A stretch of 64,000 nucleotides of DNA from Chloroflexota bacterium (GTDB taxonomy: Bacteria > Chloroflexota > Dehalococcoidia > JACQUA01): assembly GCA_016210565.1 (NCBI GenBank), contig JACQUA010000334.1, forward strand, positions 19,232 to 83,231, read 5' to 3'. A program made the translations under genes and the position numbers. Under the pieces are notes generated by a model that was not told where the DNA came from, searched no databases, and saw nothing but the letters and a program-made list of their open reading frames with translations. Below are positions 45,262 to 53,354 of this stretch, piece by piece (the stretch's first letter is position 1; each line of letters begins with the position of its first letter).

Positions 45262-46425
45262 TCATTTCTGGGCCTCCGCAACAACTTTGGAGGCGACCTC
45301 GATCATCTTCCCCTGCAATATGGCGAACTCTTCGTTGGTAAAGTACACCTTTTCGTTTGGCCGGGGGAAGGCATCGGGGTGGAATCCCTCGCCGGGGACA
45401 TCGACCCTCTTGCTCGGATTCTTCTCGCCCCGGGACAGCAGGGTCTGTCCCTCTTTGCTCAGCAGCCAGTTGACAAAAACGATAGTGGCGTTGGGATGGG
45501 GAGATACAACCGGGACCGCCAGGGAATCACGCTCCGGGGAGGACGGCAAGGGTTCCTTCAGGTAAGCGATAGCCAGAGGAGCCCCTGCCCTCATGAAATC
45601 GTAAAGCTCCGGCATGGTGGCGCCGAACCCCATGGCGGACTTCCCCCTGGCCACCCATTCCACCTGTTGCCGCGGGTCCCTGGTAACAACCGCCTGCTGG
45701 TCCTTGATGACCCGCCTGTAGAAATCGATGGTCTCCTGCTGGTCCCACACGTTAGTTGCGAGGTGGGTAAAAAAGAAGATACCCACGCCGGTGGTCGGGT
45801 CATACAGGATTATCTTTTCCTTATATTGCGGTTTCAATATGTCTTTGACGCTGGTGATTTCTCCTTCTTTTATCATAGTAGTGTTGTAAAACACCGGCCT
45901 GGTGAGGGAGGAAGCCATCCCTATGATATGCTTGTCCTTGTCGTAGAAGGGAAATTCATTCCCCAGCCAGGCCTTCTGGTCTATCACCTCTGGCAGGATC
46001 AAGAGATTATCTATCGGCCTGAGAAGTCCCGCCGGTTTCATGTTATAGGTGAGCTGGGCGCCTCCCACGCCAAAAACGTCGGCCAGGTTCAAGCCGGCCC
46101 TTCTTTCGGCCTGAGCCTTCGAAAACAACCCCACCCCCGTCCCGAAGAAGGTATCTTCCAGGGCAATCCCGTATTTCTCCTGAAAGCCCTTGACCAGAAG
46201 CGGTCTCGTATCCGGGTTCCAGGAATTGTAGAATGACAGCGAGCCTTCTTTTTTTGCTTCCTGAAGCGTGCGTTCCCATTTCTGCTGCCATTCAGCGACA
46301 GCAGCCTTCGGCGCCGGAGCGATCCCTGTGGCCGCGGGCGGGGAGGCAACCCCGGGACCGGAGCAACCAAAGATGGCAATACCTAGCAACACCATGGCTG
46401 AAACCAGCGATAGGGTCCTGGCCAT
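45262..46425 (-). CDS. ABC-type solute-binding lipoprotein 10
   Basis: 387 residues from the ATG at 46425 (AAGGAG eight bases upstream); an in-frame GTG two codons earlier is too close to the ribosome-binding site. Lipobox IFGC, Cys21. Blocks: WQQKWERTLQEAKKEGSLSFYNSW, GTGVGLFSKAQAERRAGLN, KPQYKEKIILYDPTTGVG, ARGKSAMGFGATMPELYDFM, HPNATIVFVNWLLSKEG. QYKEK replaces the KWKGK found in almost all paralogs. First gene of the long catabolic run that ends with the bicupin. Confidence 0.87.
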   Translation of the reverse strand: MARTLSLVSAMVLLGIAIFGCSGPGVASPPAATGIAPAPKAAVAEWQQKWERTLQEAKKEGSLSFYNSWNPDTRPLLVKGFQEKYGIALEDTFFGTGVGLFSKAQAERRAGLNLADVFGVGGAQLTYNMKPAGLLRPIDNLLILPEVIDQKAWLGNEFPFYDKDKHIIGMASSLTRPVFYNTTMIKEGEITSVKDILKPQYKEKIILYDPTTGVGIFFFTHLATNVWDQQETIDFYRRVIKDQQAVVTRDPRQQVEWVARGKSAMGFGATMPELYDFMRAGAPLAIAYLKEPLPSSPERDSLAVPVVSPHPNATIVFVNWLLSKEGQTLLSRGEKNPSKRVDVPGEGFHPDAFPRPNEKVYFTNEEFAILQGKMIEVASKVVAEAQK

Positions 46426-46764
46426 TTCCACTTCTCCTTTTCTGTCGTTCGGTCAACTCCGAAAAAGCCCCAAAGAGCCATTAGCGGGATGCCACGATTA
46501 TAAACCATCCCCGCGCCCCAAACAATGCGCCGCGCCCGCTCCAGGCTGGCCCCGCCAAGGCCAGGGGCGCAACCTCGCCAGGCCCATGGGCCAGCGCTCT
46601 TCAGACTCTCCCCGGCAGGCAGGCTTTCTTAGTTTATATGCCATATCAGATTACCAGTCAATCATGTCTGTCAGGCTGCGGTGCCGAACACCGGCCAGGT
46701 CCTCGCTTGACGCCGTAGCCAGAGACATGTTAGATTCGTGGTGTCTAAACCAGGGAGGCTCCGA
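46426..46764. other. Intergenic between divergent genes, no gene recognised
   Basis: About 340 bases that must hold the promoters of solute-binding protein 10 (minus) and of the fused regulator (plus). Only short frames are present. An AT-rich patch at about 46628-46665 is the likeliest control region, but no clear -35/-10 pair was identified. Confidence 0.45.
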
Positions 46765-47739
46765 ATGTTCATCAGGGTCAAAGGCAAAGGGAAATACAGG
46801 TATTTGCAACTGGTGGAGAATCACCGGGAAGGAGGCCGCACGGTGCAACGCGTGCTTTGCACCCTGGGGCGGGAGGAAGAAATGAAGACGAACGGCAGTA
46901 TAGGTTCTCTCCTCCGATCGCTCGCACGTTTCTCGCCCGAGGTCGCACCCGACCGGGCGGGTCCAGCGACCCCGACCCATCCCATCCCACAGCAGACCTG
47001 GCCGCCGCATCCGCGCGATTCCCAGGACTGGAAACAACCGCGACTGCCATACGCCGATAGCGGAGTGAGCCTGCTCAGGCAATCGCCGGTGTTTTCCGAT
47101 TTGGAAGGGGGGCAGCTTGCAGAGCTCTCGGCGCTCGCGTCAGAGCGGCATCTGAGGGCCGGGCAATTCCTGTTCTTCGAGAATGACCCCGTTGAAAGCT
47201 GGTACGTGGTGGCTTCGGGAATGATCAAGGCCACGAAGCATTCCCCTTCAGGGAAAGACATCGTGCTGGCTGTCTACGGTCCGGGGGAGACCCTGGCGAA
47301 CGTTGTCCTTTTCGTTGGCAAGCCACACATCTGTTCCGGCCAGGCCGTTTCGGACACCAGGGTATTAGAGATAAAGAAGAATGACTTCGTCTCGTTCCTC
47401 CACAGGAATCCAGAAATGAGCTTCAGGGTACTCGTCAGAATGCTTGCTATGGGCGGCGACCGGTTCCGCAAATCCGTGGTGGCGCTCAGCGAAATAGCAG
47501 CGGAAAGAGCAGAGGACCGGCTGGCGCGCACGCTGGCGGCGCTGTGTCTGGAGTTTGGACCCACCATCCCACTGGCCCACCGGGAGATAGCAGAAATGGC
47601 GGGGACCGCCACCGGGACAGCGACACGCTTCCTGAGCCGGTTGCGGCATGGAGGAATAATACAGACCTATCGTGGAAAGGTAGTCCTGCTCCGGCAGGGC
47701 GAGCTCCGGCGGCTGGCACAAATCCCATCGCCCGAATAA
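46765..47739 (+). CDS. CRP/FNR-family regulator fused to an IS1634-type transposase N-terminus
   Basis: 324 residues. Residues 1 to about 64 (FIRVKGKGKYRYLQLVEN, then RVLCTLGREEEMKTNGSIGSLLRSLARFS) read like the N-terminal domain of IS1634-family transposases. A Pro-rich linker of about 35 residues leads to a complete CRP/FNR protein: the cyclic-nucleotide-type barrel (VFSDLEGGQLAELSALASER to about 230) and a winged helix (LAHREIAEMAGTATGTATRFLSRL). GGGAGG precedes the ATG at 46765. An internal ATG at 46882 also has GGAGG five bases upstream, so a shorter product starting there (285 residues) is possible. No FNR-type cysteines are obvious. Divergent from solute-binding protein 10 and a candidate regulator of it. 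Confidence 0.8.
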   Translation: MFIRVKGKGKYRYLQLVENHREGGRTVQRVLCTLGREEEMKTNGSIGSLLRSLARFSPEVAPDRAGPATPTHPIPQQTWPPHPRDSQDWKQPRLPYADSGVSLLRQSPVFSDLEGGQLAELSALASERHLRAGQFLFFENDPVESWYVVASGMIKATKHSPSGKDIVLAVYGPGETLANVVLFVGKPHICSGQAVSDTRVLEIKKNDFVSFLHRNPEMSFRVLVRMLAMGGDRFRKSVVALSEIAAERAEDRLARTLAALCLEFGPTIPLAHREIAEMAGTATGTATRFLSRLRHGGIIQTYRGKVVLLRQGELRRLAQIPSPE

Positions 47740-47767
47740 GATTTCGAGGCCGGTCTTCCCGCTGACC

Positions 47768-47845
47768 CTAGCGACACCCCTTGCGGGTGTCGGCAGGGCC
47801 GGCGGGTCATCCACGGACCGACAGGGGCAAGCCCTGTCGCTACGG
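47768..47845. repeat. Dispersed repeat, CTAGCGACACC...GTCGCTACGG
   Basis: Ends complementary, with inner hairpins CGACACCCCTTGCGGGTGTCG and GGGGCAAGCCC. Same family as 23128, 37303 and 61121. It lies between two convergent genes, 28 bases after the regulator's stop. A CCCCGATGCAACGGGG hairpin follows at about 47892. Confidence 0.65.
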
Positions 47846-47944
47846 CCTACCAGTGGCACAGGCATCCCGACTGTGCTTAGCCGGGTACCACCCCGATGCA
47901 ACGGGGTGAGCGCTGTACCACACCCATCACAATTCACGTTCGGC

Positions 47945-48448
47945 TTAGATCCGGCACTCGGCGCCGACGCTGAAGTATTTGCCCGCCAGCCAGACCAGGG
48001 GCGTCAAATTCCTGTTCAGTTTGAAGCCAACTACCTCAGCGATATAGACGGCATGATTTCCCTCCACCTCCCACAGGGAGCTCTTCACCCGGCATTCAAT
48101 ATTGGCAAAGCAGCCGGCGATTAGCGGCGCACCGGTCTTGGCGCCACCTTCTGTCTTGATCCCGAATTCCTCGAATTTATTCACCTCGTCACCGTGGGCC
48201 TTGCCGAATTTCCTGGCCAGATCCGACTGGCTGTCGGCGATAACGTTGACGGCGAACTCCCTGGACGCTTCGATCAATTGATAGGTGGCGAATGACTTGG
48301 ACAGGCTTACCGCCAGAAGGGGCGGCGACTGTGAGACATACATAGCCGAAGCTGTCATGGCCCCTTGCTTCCTGCTGGCGCTGGCGCTGACGATGACCAC
48401 TGAACACGGCAGATGCACCGAGGCTTTGACCAGTGACCGCTCACTCAT
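47945..48448 (-). CDS. Flavin reductase-like FMN-binding protein
   Basis: 167 residues, the standard size of the flavin reductase domain. HLPCSVVIVSASASRKQGAMTASAMYVSQSPPLLAVSLSKSFAT is the FMN-phosphate and isoalloxazine-binding region. EFAVNVIADSQ and a C-terminal GNHAVYIAEVVG strand complete the split barrel. Members reduce flavin for partner monooxygenases or act as small FMN proteins. No monooxygenase gene adjoins it, so the partner is unknown. AAGGAG-like sequence precedes the ATG. Confidence 0.87.
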   Translation of the reverse strand: MSERSLVKASVHLPCSVVIVSASASRKQGAMTASAMYVSQSPPLLAVSLSKSFATYQLIEASREFAVNVIADSQSDLARKFGKAHGDEVNKFEEFGIKTEGGAKTGAPLIAGCFANIECRVKSSLWEVEGNHAVYIAEVVGFKLNRNLTPLVWLAGKYFSVGAECRI

Positions 48449-48889
48449 TTTTCTCTCCTTAGAACTCTATTTCGCAATGTAATCATCGGCAAATCCCCGG
48501 TACCTCTGGCCTCCGTGCCTGTATTAGAACCGGTATAACAGGCAGCTTGCCCGTTCGTTCATTGAAGGTCCGACCTCAGGACCAGGGGAGCTTTGAGCGC
48601 TTTTCACCCTCGCCTGACCCCTTCCCTCGAGGGAGAAGGATCTTTGAAACAGGCTGGGCTCCGTGACCGTGAGTCCCGGAAACCCGCGGAATCTCTGAAC
48701 ATCATGCATCGCGCGGCATCAAAAAGTCACAAAGATCGACAGGGAAAAGTTAAAAAATCGTTACATTTCAACACCGCCGCCCGATTGAGTTCGTTGCGTT
48801 CCTCAGCAGGAGGCATCTCCCTGTCCCATAATCTGCAATCCGTAATCTATAACCCGGACAAGCCGGAACCAATAAGCGTTGATAATCCA

Positions 48890-49018
48890 AACCACGAATA
48901 AACACGAATAGACACGAATAGTCTTTCCCGTTCCAGTATGGGTTCACTGAATTGGTAACGATTCCCCGTCCCGGCCCTTTGCAGATTATTTCGTGTTCAT
49001 TAGTGTTTATTCGTGGTT
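48890..49018 (+). mobile_element. AACCACGAATAAACACGAA MITE, copy 1
   Basis: 129 bases with ends AACCACGAATAAACACGAAT and, at the right, the complement GTGTTTATTCGTGGTT. Copy 2, at 50501-50623, is in the opposite orientation, so the two bracket solute-binding protein 11. The rest of the 48449-49153 gap holds a GCCTCCGTGCCTG repeat and another CAGGCGTCCC-type hairpin near 49110; nothing coding is seen. Confidence 0.72.
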
Positions 49019-49153
49019 CCATCTTCTTCTTTCCATTTTTTGCACGATTTCATTGTTAACGGAGTAATCTGCAACCTCTGGCTGGCACAGGCAAGATCCA
49101 ACTTTCACAGGCAGGGACGCCTGTGGTACCGGTGCAATCTGCAATCTCTCAGA

Positions 49154-50308
49154 CTACCTTCCGGCTATGATATCGCCCGCCGGTTTCATGATGTTGCCCT
49201 GGAAGGCAATGATTTCTTCCGTCTGGAAGAAGAGCTTTTGGCCCGGCGCCGGCAGGAATATCGGGTGAATGCCTTCCAAGGGCACGTCCGTCCGCATGAT
49301 GGGCTGCCTGGTCCCCTTAACAAACGCGGTCTGGCCTTCCTTGCTCAGGAGCCAGTTCAAGAAGATCGTGGTAGCGTTGGGATGAGCCGGTTCCACGGGC
49401 AGGCCGATGGCCCCCGCGCCGGGGGTAACGGGGAGCGCTTCCCTGGTCACAGCGGCGACCAGCGGCGCTCCGGCCTCCAGGAACTCCGCCAGGCTATCGG
49501 CCTGGGCCCCCACTCCAATAGGATACTTGCCCCGGGCCATCCACTCCACGTGCAGGCGGTTGTCCCTGGTGATAACGGCGCCGTTGGCGATCAGGTCCCT
49601 GAGGAACTTGAGCGCCTCGGCCTCGTTCCATTCGGTATGGCCGAGGCTCGCCAGGATGGCATTGCCCGAACCTGAAACCGAAGGGTCATTGATAGCAACC
49701 TTATCCTTATACTGGGGTTTGAGAAGGTCTTTGATGGAGCTGAATTCCCCGGGGTTGACCAGGTCTTTGTTCACCACAATGTTGTTGGTCAAACGGAGGC
49801 TCATTGCCATCGTCGTCTTTGCTTTGTCCGACCATGGCATCGCGTTTCCGTGATAGTTCTTTGGATCGAGTACTTCGGGAAGCAGCAGGTAAGGTTCCAC
49901 CGGTCCCAGCAAACCCAGGGGCTTGAAAGTGGCTACCAGAGTGGTGGCGCCGCCTCCATACGCATCGGCGATCCTGAGGCCGGCCACCTTTTCCGTCTGG
50001 ATTTTCGCCAGCATCTCGGCGCCCCGGTTGAAAGACATCCACTCCACCTCGATGCCATACTTCCTGGAAAACGGCTCACCCACCGCGTTCCTCACCAGGG
50101 GTCCCCAGATGTTGTAGATAATTACCTTCCCTTCTTTCCTGGCTTCAATCAGCGTCTCATTCCACTTCTTCTCCCAGTCGCTTTTCGGGGGTATGGTGGG
50201 GTTGATCTTGACCGTCTTCGGCGTGGCGGCTTCTTCCCTGGCCCCGACGCACGCCAGACCCTCCATAAGCAGTATACCTGCCAGCAGCAAATAACATACT
50301 CGTCTCAT
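49154..50308 (-). CDS. ABC-type solute-binding lipoprotein 11
   Basis: 384 residues from the ATG at 50308 (GGGAGG five bases upstream). Lipobox GLAC, Cys20. Blocks: DWEKKWNETLIEARKEGKVIIYNIW, GAEMLAKIQTEKVAGLR, KPQYKDKVAINDPSVSGSG, ARGKYPIGVGAQADSLAEF, HPNATTIFLNWLLSKEG. With paralog 10 it shares QYK in place of KWK, marking a separate branch. It is isolated from the other paralogs and framed by two inverted copies of the same MITE. Confidence 0.87.
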   Translation of the reverse strand: MRRVCYLLLAGILLMEGLACVGAREEAATPKTVKINPTIPPKSDWEKKWNETLIEARKEGKVIIYNIWGPLVRNAVGEPFSRKYGIEVEWMSFNRGAEMLAKIQTEKVAGLRIADAYGGGATTLVATFKPLGLLGPVEPYLLLPEVLDPKNYHGNAMPWSDKAKTTMAMSLRLTNNIVVNKDLVNPGEFSSIKDLLKPQYKDKVAINDPSVSGSGNAILASLGHTEWNEAEALKFLRDLIANGAVITRDNRLHVEWMARGKYPIGVGAQADSLAEFLEAGAPLVAAVTREALPVTPGAGAIGLPVEPAHPNATTIFLNWLLSKEGQTAFVKGTRQPIMRTDVPLEGIHPIFLPAPGQKLFFQTEEIIAFQGNIMKPAGDIIAGR

Positions 50309-50500
50309 GTTAACCTCCCGAATCATATTCCGGCAGCGGGTCTGCGATGGTCCGGGATCAGCGGGCAGACATCGATACTTCAGTCCCACTCCGTATCAAC
50401 TTGAACCCAATTATAGACGGGCGGGGCCTCAAAATCAATCGATCTATTTGAAGATCAGCCGTTAACGATAAAGTCGCGCAAAAGACGGAAAGAAAGGCGG

Positions 50501-50623
50501 AACCACGAATAAACACTAACGAACACGAAGTAATCTGCAAAGGGGGACGGGAATCGTTGCCAATCCGGTAAACCCGGACTGGCGCGAGAAAGGCTATTCG
50601 TATCTATTCGTGTTTATTCGTGG
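50501..50623 (-). mobile_element. AACCACGAATAAACACGAA MITE, copy 2
   Basis: About 123 bases; the reverse complement of copy 1 over nearly its whole length, including the internal CGAAGTAATCTGCAAAGG and GGGAATCGTTGCCAAT segments. It begins 192 bases upstream of solute-binding protein 11. The rest of the 50309-50741 gap holds short repeats of CGACTATCGACTATCGACT type and nothing coding. Confidence 0.72.
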
Positions 50624-50741
50624 CGTACATTATTGACGCCTATCGGTTCCAGCTTGTCCGAGTTAGACGAATCAAGAGTCGAAGAATCCCGTCTCCTGGA
50701 AGCCGACTATCGACTATCGACTGCCGGCTACCGGCTCCGGT

Positions 50742-51032
50742 TCACTTCTTCTTCAGCGACGCCACGAAATCGGCGGTGGTCACCGCCGGCATGGTCAAAG
50801 TCTGTACGGTGCCCCGGGAACCCAATTCCACCGCCACCCGGCTCATCGCCATGTTGTCCGGCGCCTCCAGGATATTGACGAAGTCATAAGGCCCCAGCAC
50901 CGCGTACTGGGCAAGGACCTTGACGCCCATGGATGCCACTTCCTTGTTCACCTGCTCGATCCTTTCGGGGTTGGTCTTGACAGTCTTTCTCCCCTCATCG
51001 GTCAGCGTGGTCAGCATGACATAGATTGCCAT
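50742..51032 (-). CDS. GYD-domain protein
   Basis: 96 residues from the ATG at 51032, with GGAGG eight bases upstream; an in-frame TTG five codons earlier lies inside the ribosome-binding site. The fold starts AIYVMLTTLTDEGRKTV and includes VLAQYAVLGPYDFVNILEAPD, the segment that names the GYD family of small ferredoxin-like alpha/beta proteins. Function of the family is not settled. It stands alone, divergent from the FAD oxidoreductase cluster. Confidence 0.85.
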   Translation of the reverse strand: MAIYVMLTTLTDEGRKTVKTNPERIEQVNKEVASMGVKVLAQYAVLGPYDFVNILEAPDNMAMSRVAVELGSRGTVQTLTMPAVTTADFVASLKKK

Positions 51033-51146
51033 TTGGCGCGCCTCCAAGATGAATTCCTATCAAACGTGAATTGACAGGAACCATTATCAGGAATCACCGC
51101 TCCAAAAGTCAAGGCATCCCGAGCCCTGGCGCGAGCCATATCACGT

Positions 51147-51176
51147 TTGACAACGCCTCCTATGCCATGATATAAA
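51147..51176 (+). promoter_or_regulatory. Strong sigma70 promoter for the FAD/AOR cluster, long leader
   Basis: TTGACA (51147-51152), 18 bases, TATAAA (51171-51176), with TG at 51168-51169 giving an extended -10. The start would be near 51183, leaving about 375 untranslated bases before the first gene at 51559. The leader includes an inverted repeat (51352-51445). Confidence 0.55.
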
Positions 51177-51351
51177 TTGCGAGTTGCGTAGTGCAATCCC
51201 ATGTCCCGGAAGAACCCATTGTCAAACACATCTCTGTGCTTTGCTCAGGAAATGGGTCTGTCACCCTGAGCCAGGTCGAAGGGTCTTTATTCCATTCGTA
51301 ACGCGTTCTTCGCCACAAAGGGGCTGTCCCCAAATACGCTGAACAACAAGC

Positions 51352-51445
51352 CACGAGAATGGCACGACATTTTCACAACGTTCTTTCGCTGACCCAATTA
51401 GCCCTTATGCAGCCATCTTTCCTTTCTTCTTGTGCCAGTCTCGTG
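51352..51445. repeat. Inverted repeat CACGAGAATGGCAC...GTGCCAGTCTCGTG
   Basis: Arms at 51352-51365 and 51432-51445 pair at 13 of 14 positions. GGGGCTGTCCCCAAATACG just upstream (about 51320-51338) resembles the end of an insertion sequence. This could be a leftover IS end or a structured part of the leader. Confidence 0.45.
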
Positions 51446-51558
51446 AAATCTTGTGGTTACGTAGGCGAGAATAACCTGGGGCAGTGGAAGAAGTAGCTGT
51501 TTAACTTGTCTATGGACGGTTCCCAAGCGCCAGCCTATCTACGAAAGGAGACCATCTG

Positions 51559-53187
51559 ATGGATAAGGTTTACGACATCATCATCATAGGCGCCGGCCCC
51601 AACGGGCTGGAGACCGGAGCTTACCTCGCCAAAGCCGGACTCAAGGTCCTCTTGCTGGAGGCCCGTCATGAAGTCGGCGGCGGTCTGGCCACCGAAGAGG
51701 TCACCCTCGGAGGCTATCTGCATAACACCCACGCCGTTTATATGATGATGGTGGACTACGCCCCGGTCTACCAGGACTTCAAGTTCGAAGAGCAATACCT
51801 GTGCAAGCACATCTATCCTTCGATGCAGTTCGCCATGCCGCTTTCCGACGGCCACTGCCTGTGCCTGTACTCCGACCTGGAACGGACGGTCCAGTCCATC
51901 GCCAAATTCTCCCAAAAGGACGCTAATGCCTACCGCGACCTTTACCACCAGTGCCGGAAAGCCGTCGAGGAGTTCATCGCCCCGGCCACCTTTGCCCCAC
52001 CCCTCCCCGCTCTGGACCAGGTCGTCAAGCTGCAGGGTAAGGAGGCGACCCAGTTCATGATGGAGGCCTCGGAAAAGACCCCGAGGGAGCTGATCGAGGA
52101 GCATTTCGAAAACGAGCACGTCCGCGCCATGATGCTCTATGTCTCCACCCACTGGGGCGTGGCCTACGACCAGGCCGGACTCGGCTACCTGGTGCTCCTC
52201 TATCTCAACCGGGCCACCAACTACCGCCTGGTGCAGGGAGGGTCGCACCGCGCCGCCCAGGCCCTGCACAAGGCCATCCATGAGGCCCAGGGCGTGGTGC
52301 TGGACAACGAGGCCCCGAAGCGGCTCATCATCGAGAATGGTCGCGCCACCGGCGTCGAGCTTCATGACGGGACTATCGTCAGTGCCAGCAAGGCCATTGT
52401 CAGCACGGTGGACCCGCACCAGACCTTCCTCGGACTGGTGGGTGAAAAGAACCTGGATAGGGACTTTGCCGATAGCATCAAGAACTGGCAGTGGGAGAAG
52501 CACAGCCTCTTCACCGCACAACTGGCCCTGCTGGAAGCCCCCAATTTCACCGCGGCAGCGAACAATCCCGAACTCAACAAGGCTTTCGTCTACGTGCTGG
52601 GCTACGAAACGCCGGAGGCCATCTACGAGGACTACGAACGGGTGGACCGCGGCGAGCTTTCCCCGAAGGCCGCGTTCAATTGCTGCTTCCCGTCGGTCCA
52701 TGACCCCATCCAGGCCCCCCGGGGAAGGCACACCGGGCTTATTTCCCGCTTTGCCCCTTTCAACCTGAAGGATGGGGGCTCGGACAAATGGTACAGGACC
52801 GACTATAAAGAGCAGGTAGCGGAGAGCTGCATGGAGACCCTCCGAAGGTACGCCCCCAACATGACGCCGGACAAAGTCCTCTGGAAATACCTGACCACGC
52901 CCAAAGACCTCCCCAACAAGTTCCTGGACATGGTCCAGGGGTCGTTCAAGCAGGGGGCCTATCACCCGCTGCAGATGGGCTACCTGCGGCCTAACGAACA
53001 CTGCTCCAACGCCCGGACGCCCATCAAGAACCTCTATGTCGGCGGCTCGTCGAACTACCCGGGCGGCTGCGTCATCTGGGGCGCGGGCTATCTGGCGGCG
53101 AACGCCGTCGCCGAAGACCTCGGCATCAAAAAATGGTGGCAGGAGCCGGCCATCCTCACGAAGGCCAAACAGGCAGGACTATTGTAA
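51559..53187 (+). CDS. FAD-dependent oxidoreductase (phytoene desaturase-like) 1
   Basis: 542 residues; AAGGAG eight bases before the ATG. The N-terminal dinucleotide fold IIIGAGPNGLETGAYLAKAG and the following LEARHEVGGGLATEE are those of the phytoene desaturase/amine oxidase superfamily. C-terminal YVGGSSNYPGGCVIWGAGYLAANAVAEDL is the second FAD-binding motif. No membrane segment. The substrate is unknown; there are no carotenoid genes here. It begins a plus-strand set with an aldehyde ferredoxin oxidoreductase and a second FAD oxidoreductase. Confidence 0.9.
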   Translation: MDKVYDIIIIGAGPNGLETGAYLAKAGLKVLLLEARHEVGGGLATEEVTLGGYLHNTHAVYMMMVDYAPVYQDFKFEEQYLCKHIYPSMQFAMPLSDGHCLCLYSDLERTVQSIAKFSQKDANAYRDLYHQCRKAVEEFIAPATFAPPLPALDQVVKLQGKEATQFMMEASEKTPRELIEEHFENEHVRAMMLYVSTHWGVAYDQAGLGYLVLLYLNRATNYRLVQGGSHRAAQALHKAIHEAQGVVLDNEAPKRLIIENGRATGVELHDGTIVSASKAIVSTVDPHQTFLGLVGEKNLDRDFADSIKNWQWEKHSLFTAQLALLEAPNFTAAANNPELNKAFVYVLGYETPEAIYEDYERVDRGELSPKAAFNCCFPSVHDPIQAPRGRHTGLISRFAPFNLKDGGSDKWYRTDYKEQVAESCMETLRRYAPNMTPDKVLWKYLTTPKDLPNKFLDMVQGSFKQGAYHPLQMGYLRPNEHCSNARTPIKNLYVGGSSNYPGGCVIWGAGYLAANAVAEDLGIKKWWQEPAILTKAKQAGLL

Positions 53188-53189
53188 GG

Positions 53190-53330
53190 CCAGTAGTGAG
53201 TAGTGAGTAGTGAGCAGTGAGCAGTGAGTAGTGAGTAGCAAGTTGCAAGTAGCGAGTAGTGAAGCAGCCGATAGCCAGGGGCGGCGTGGGGAACTCAATA
53301 ACTCAATAACCCAATAACCCAATAACCCAT
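53190..53330 (+). repeat. Short tandem repeats between cluster genes
   Basis: A GTAGTGA/GCAGTGA heptamer array at about 53193-53262 and an AATAACTC/AATAACCCA array at about 53293-53328. They fill the 167 bases before the second aldehyde oxidoreductase and may vary in length between strains. Confidence 0.75.
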
Positions 53331-53354
53331 AAACTCTCAAACCTTATAAACCTT

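Noticed and set aside
51535..53001. 488-residue minus-strand open frame
   Set aside because: Antisense to the FAD oxidoreductase, which has a ribosome-binding site and both FAD motifs.
53190..53330. Possible CRISPR-like array
   Set aside because: Units are only 7-9 bases without spacers; simple tandem repeats.
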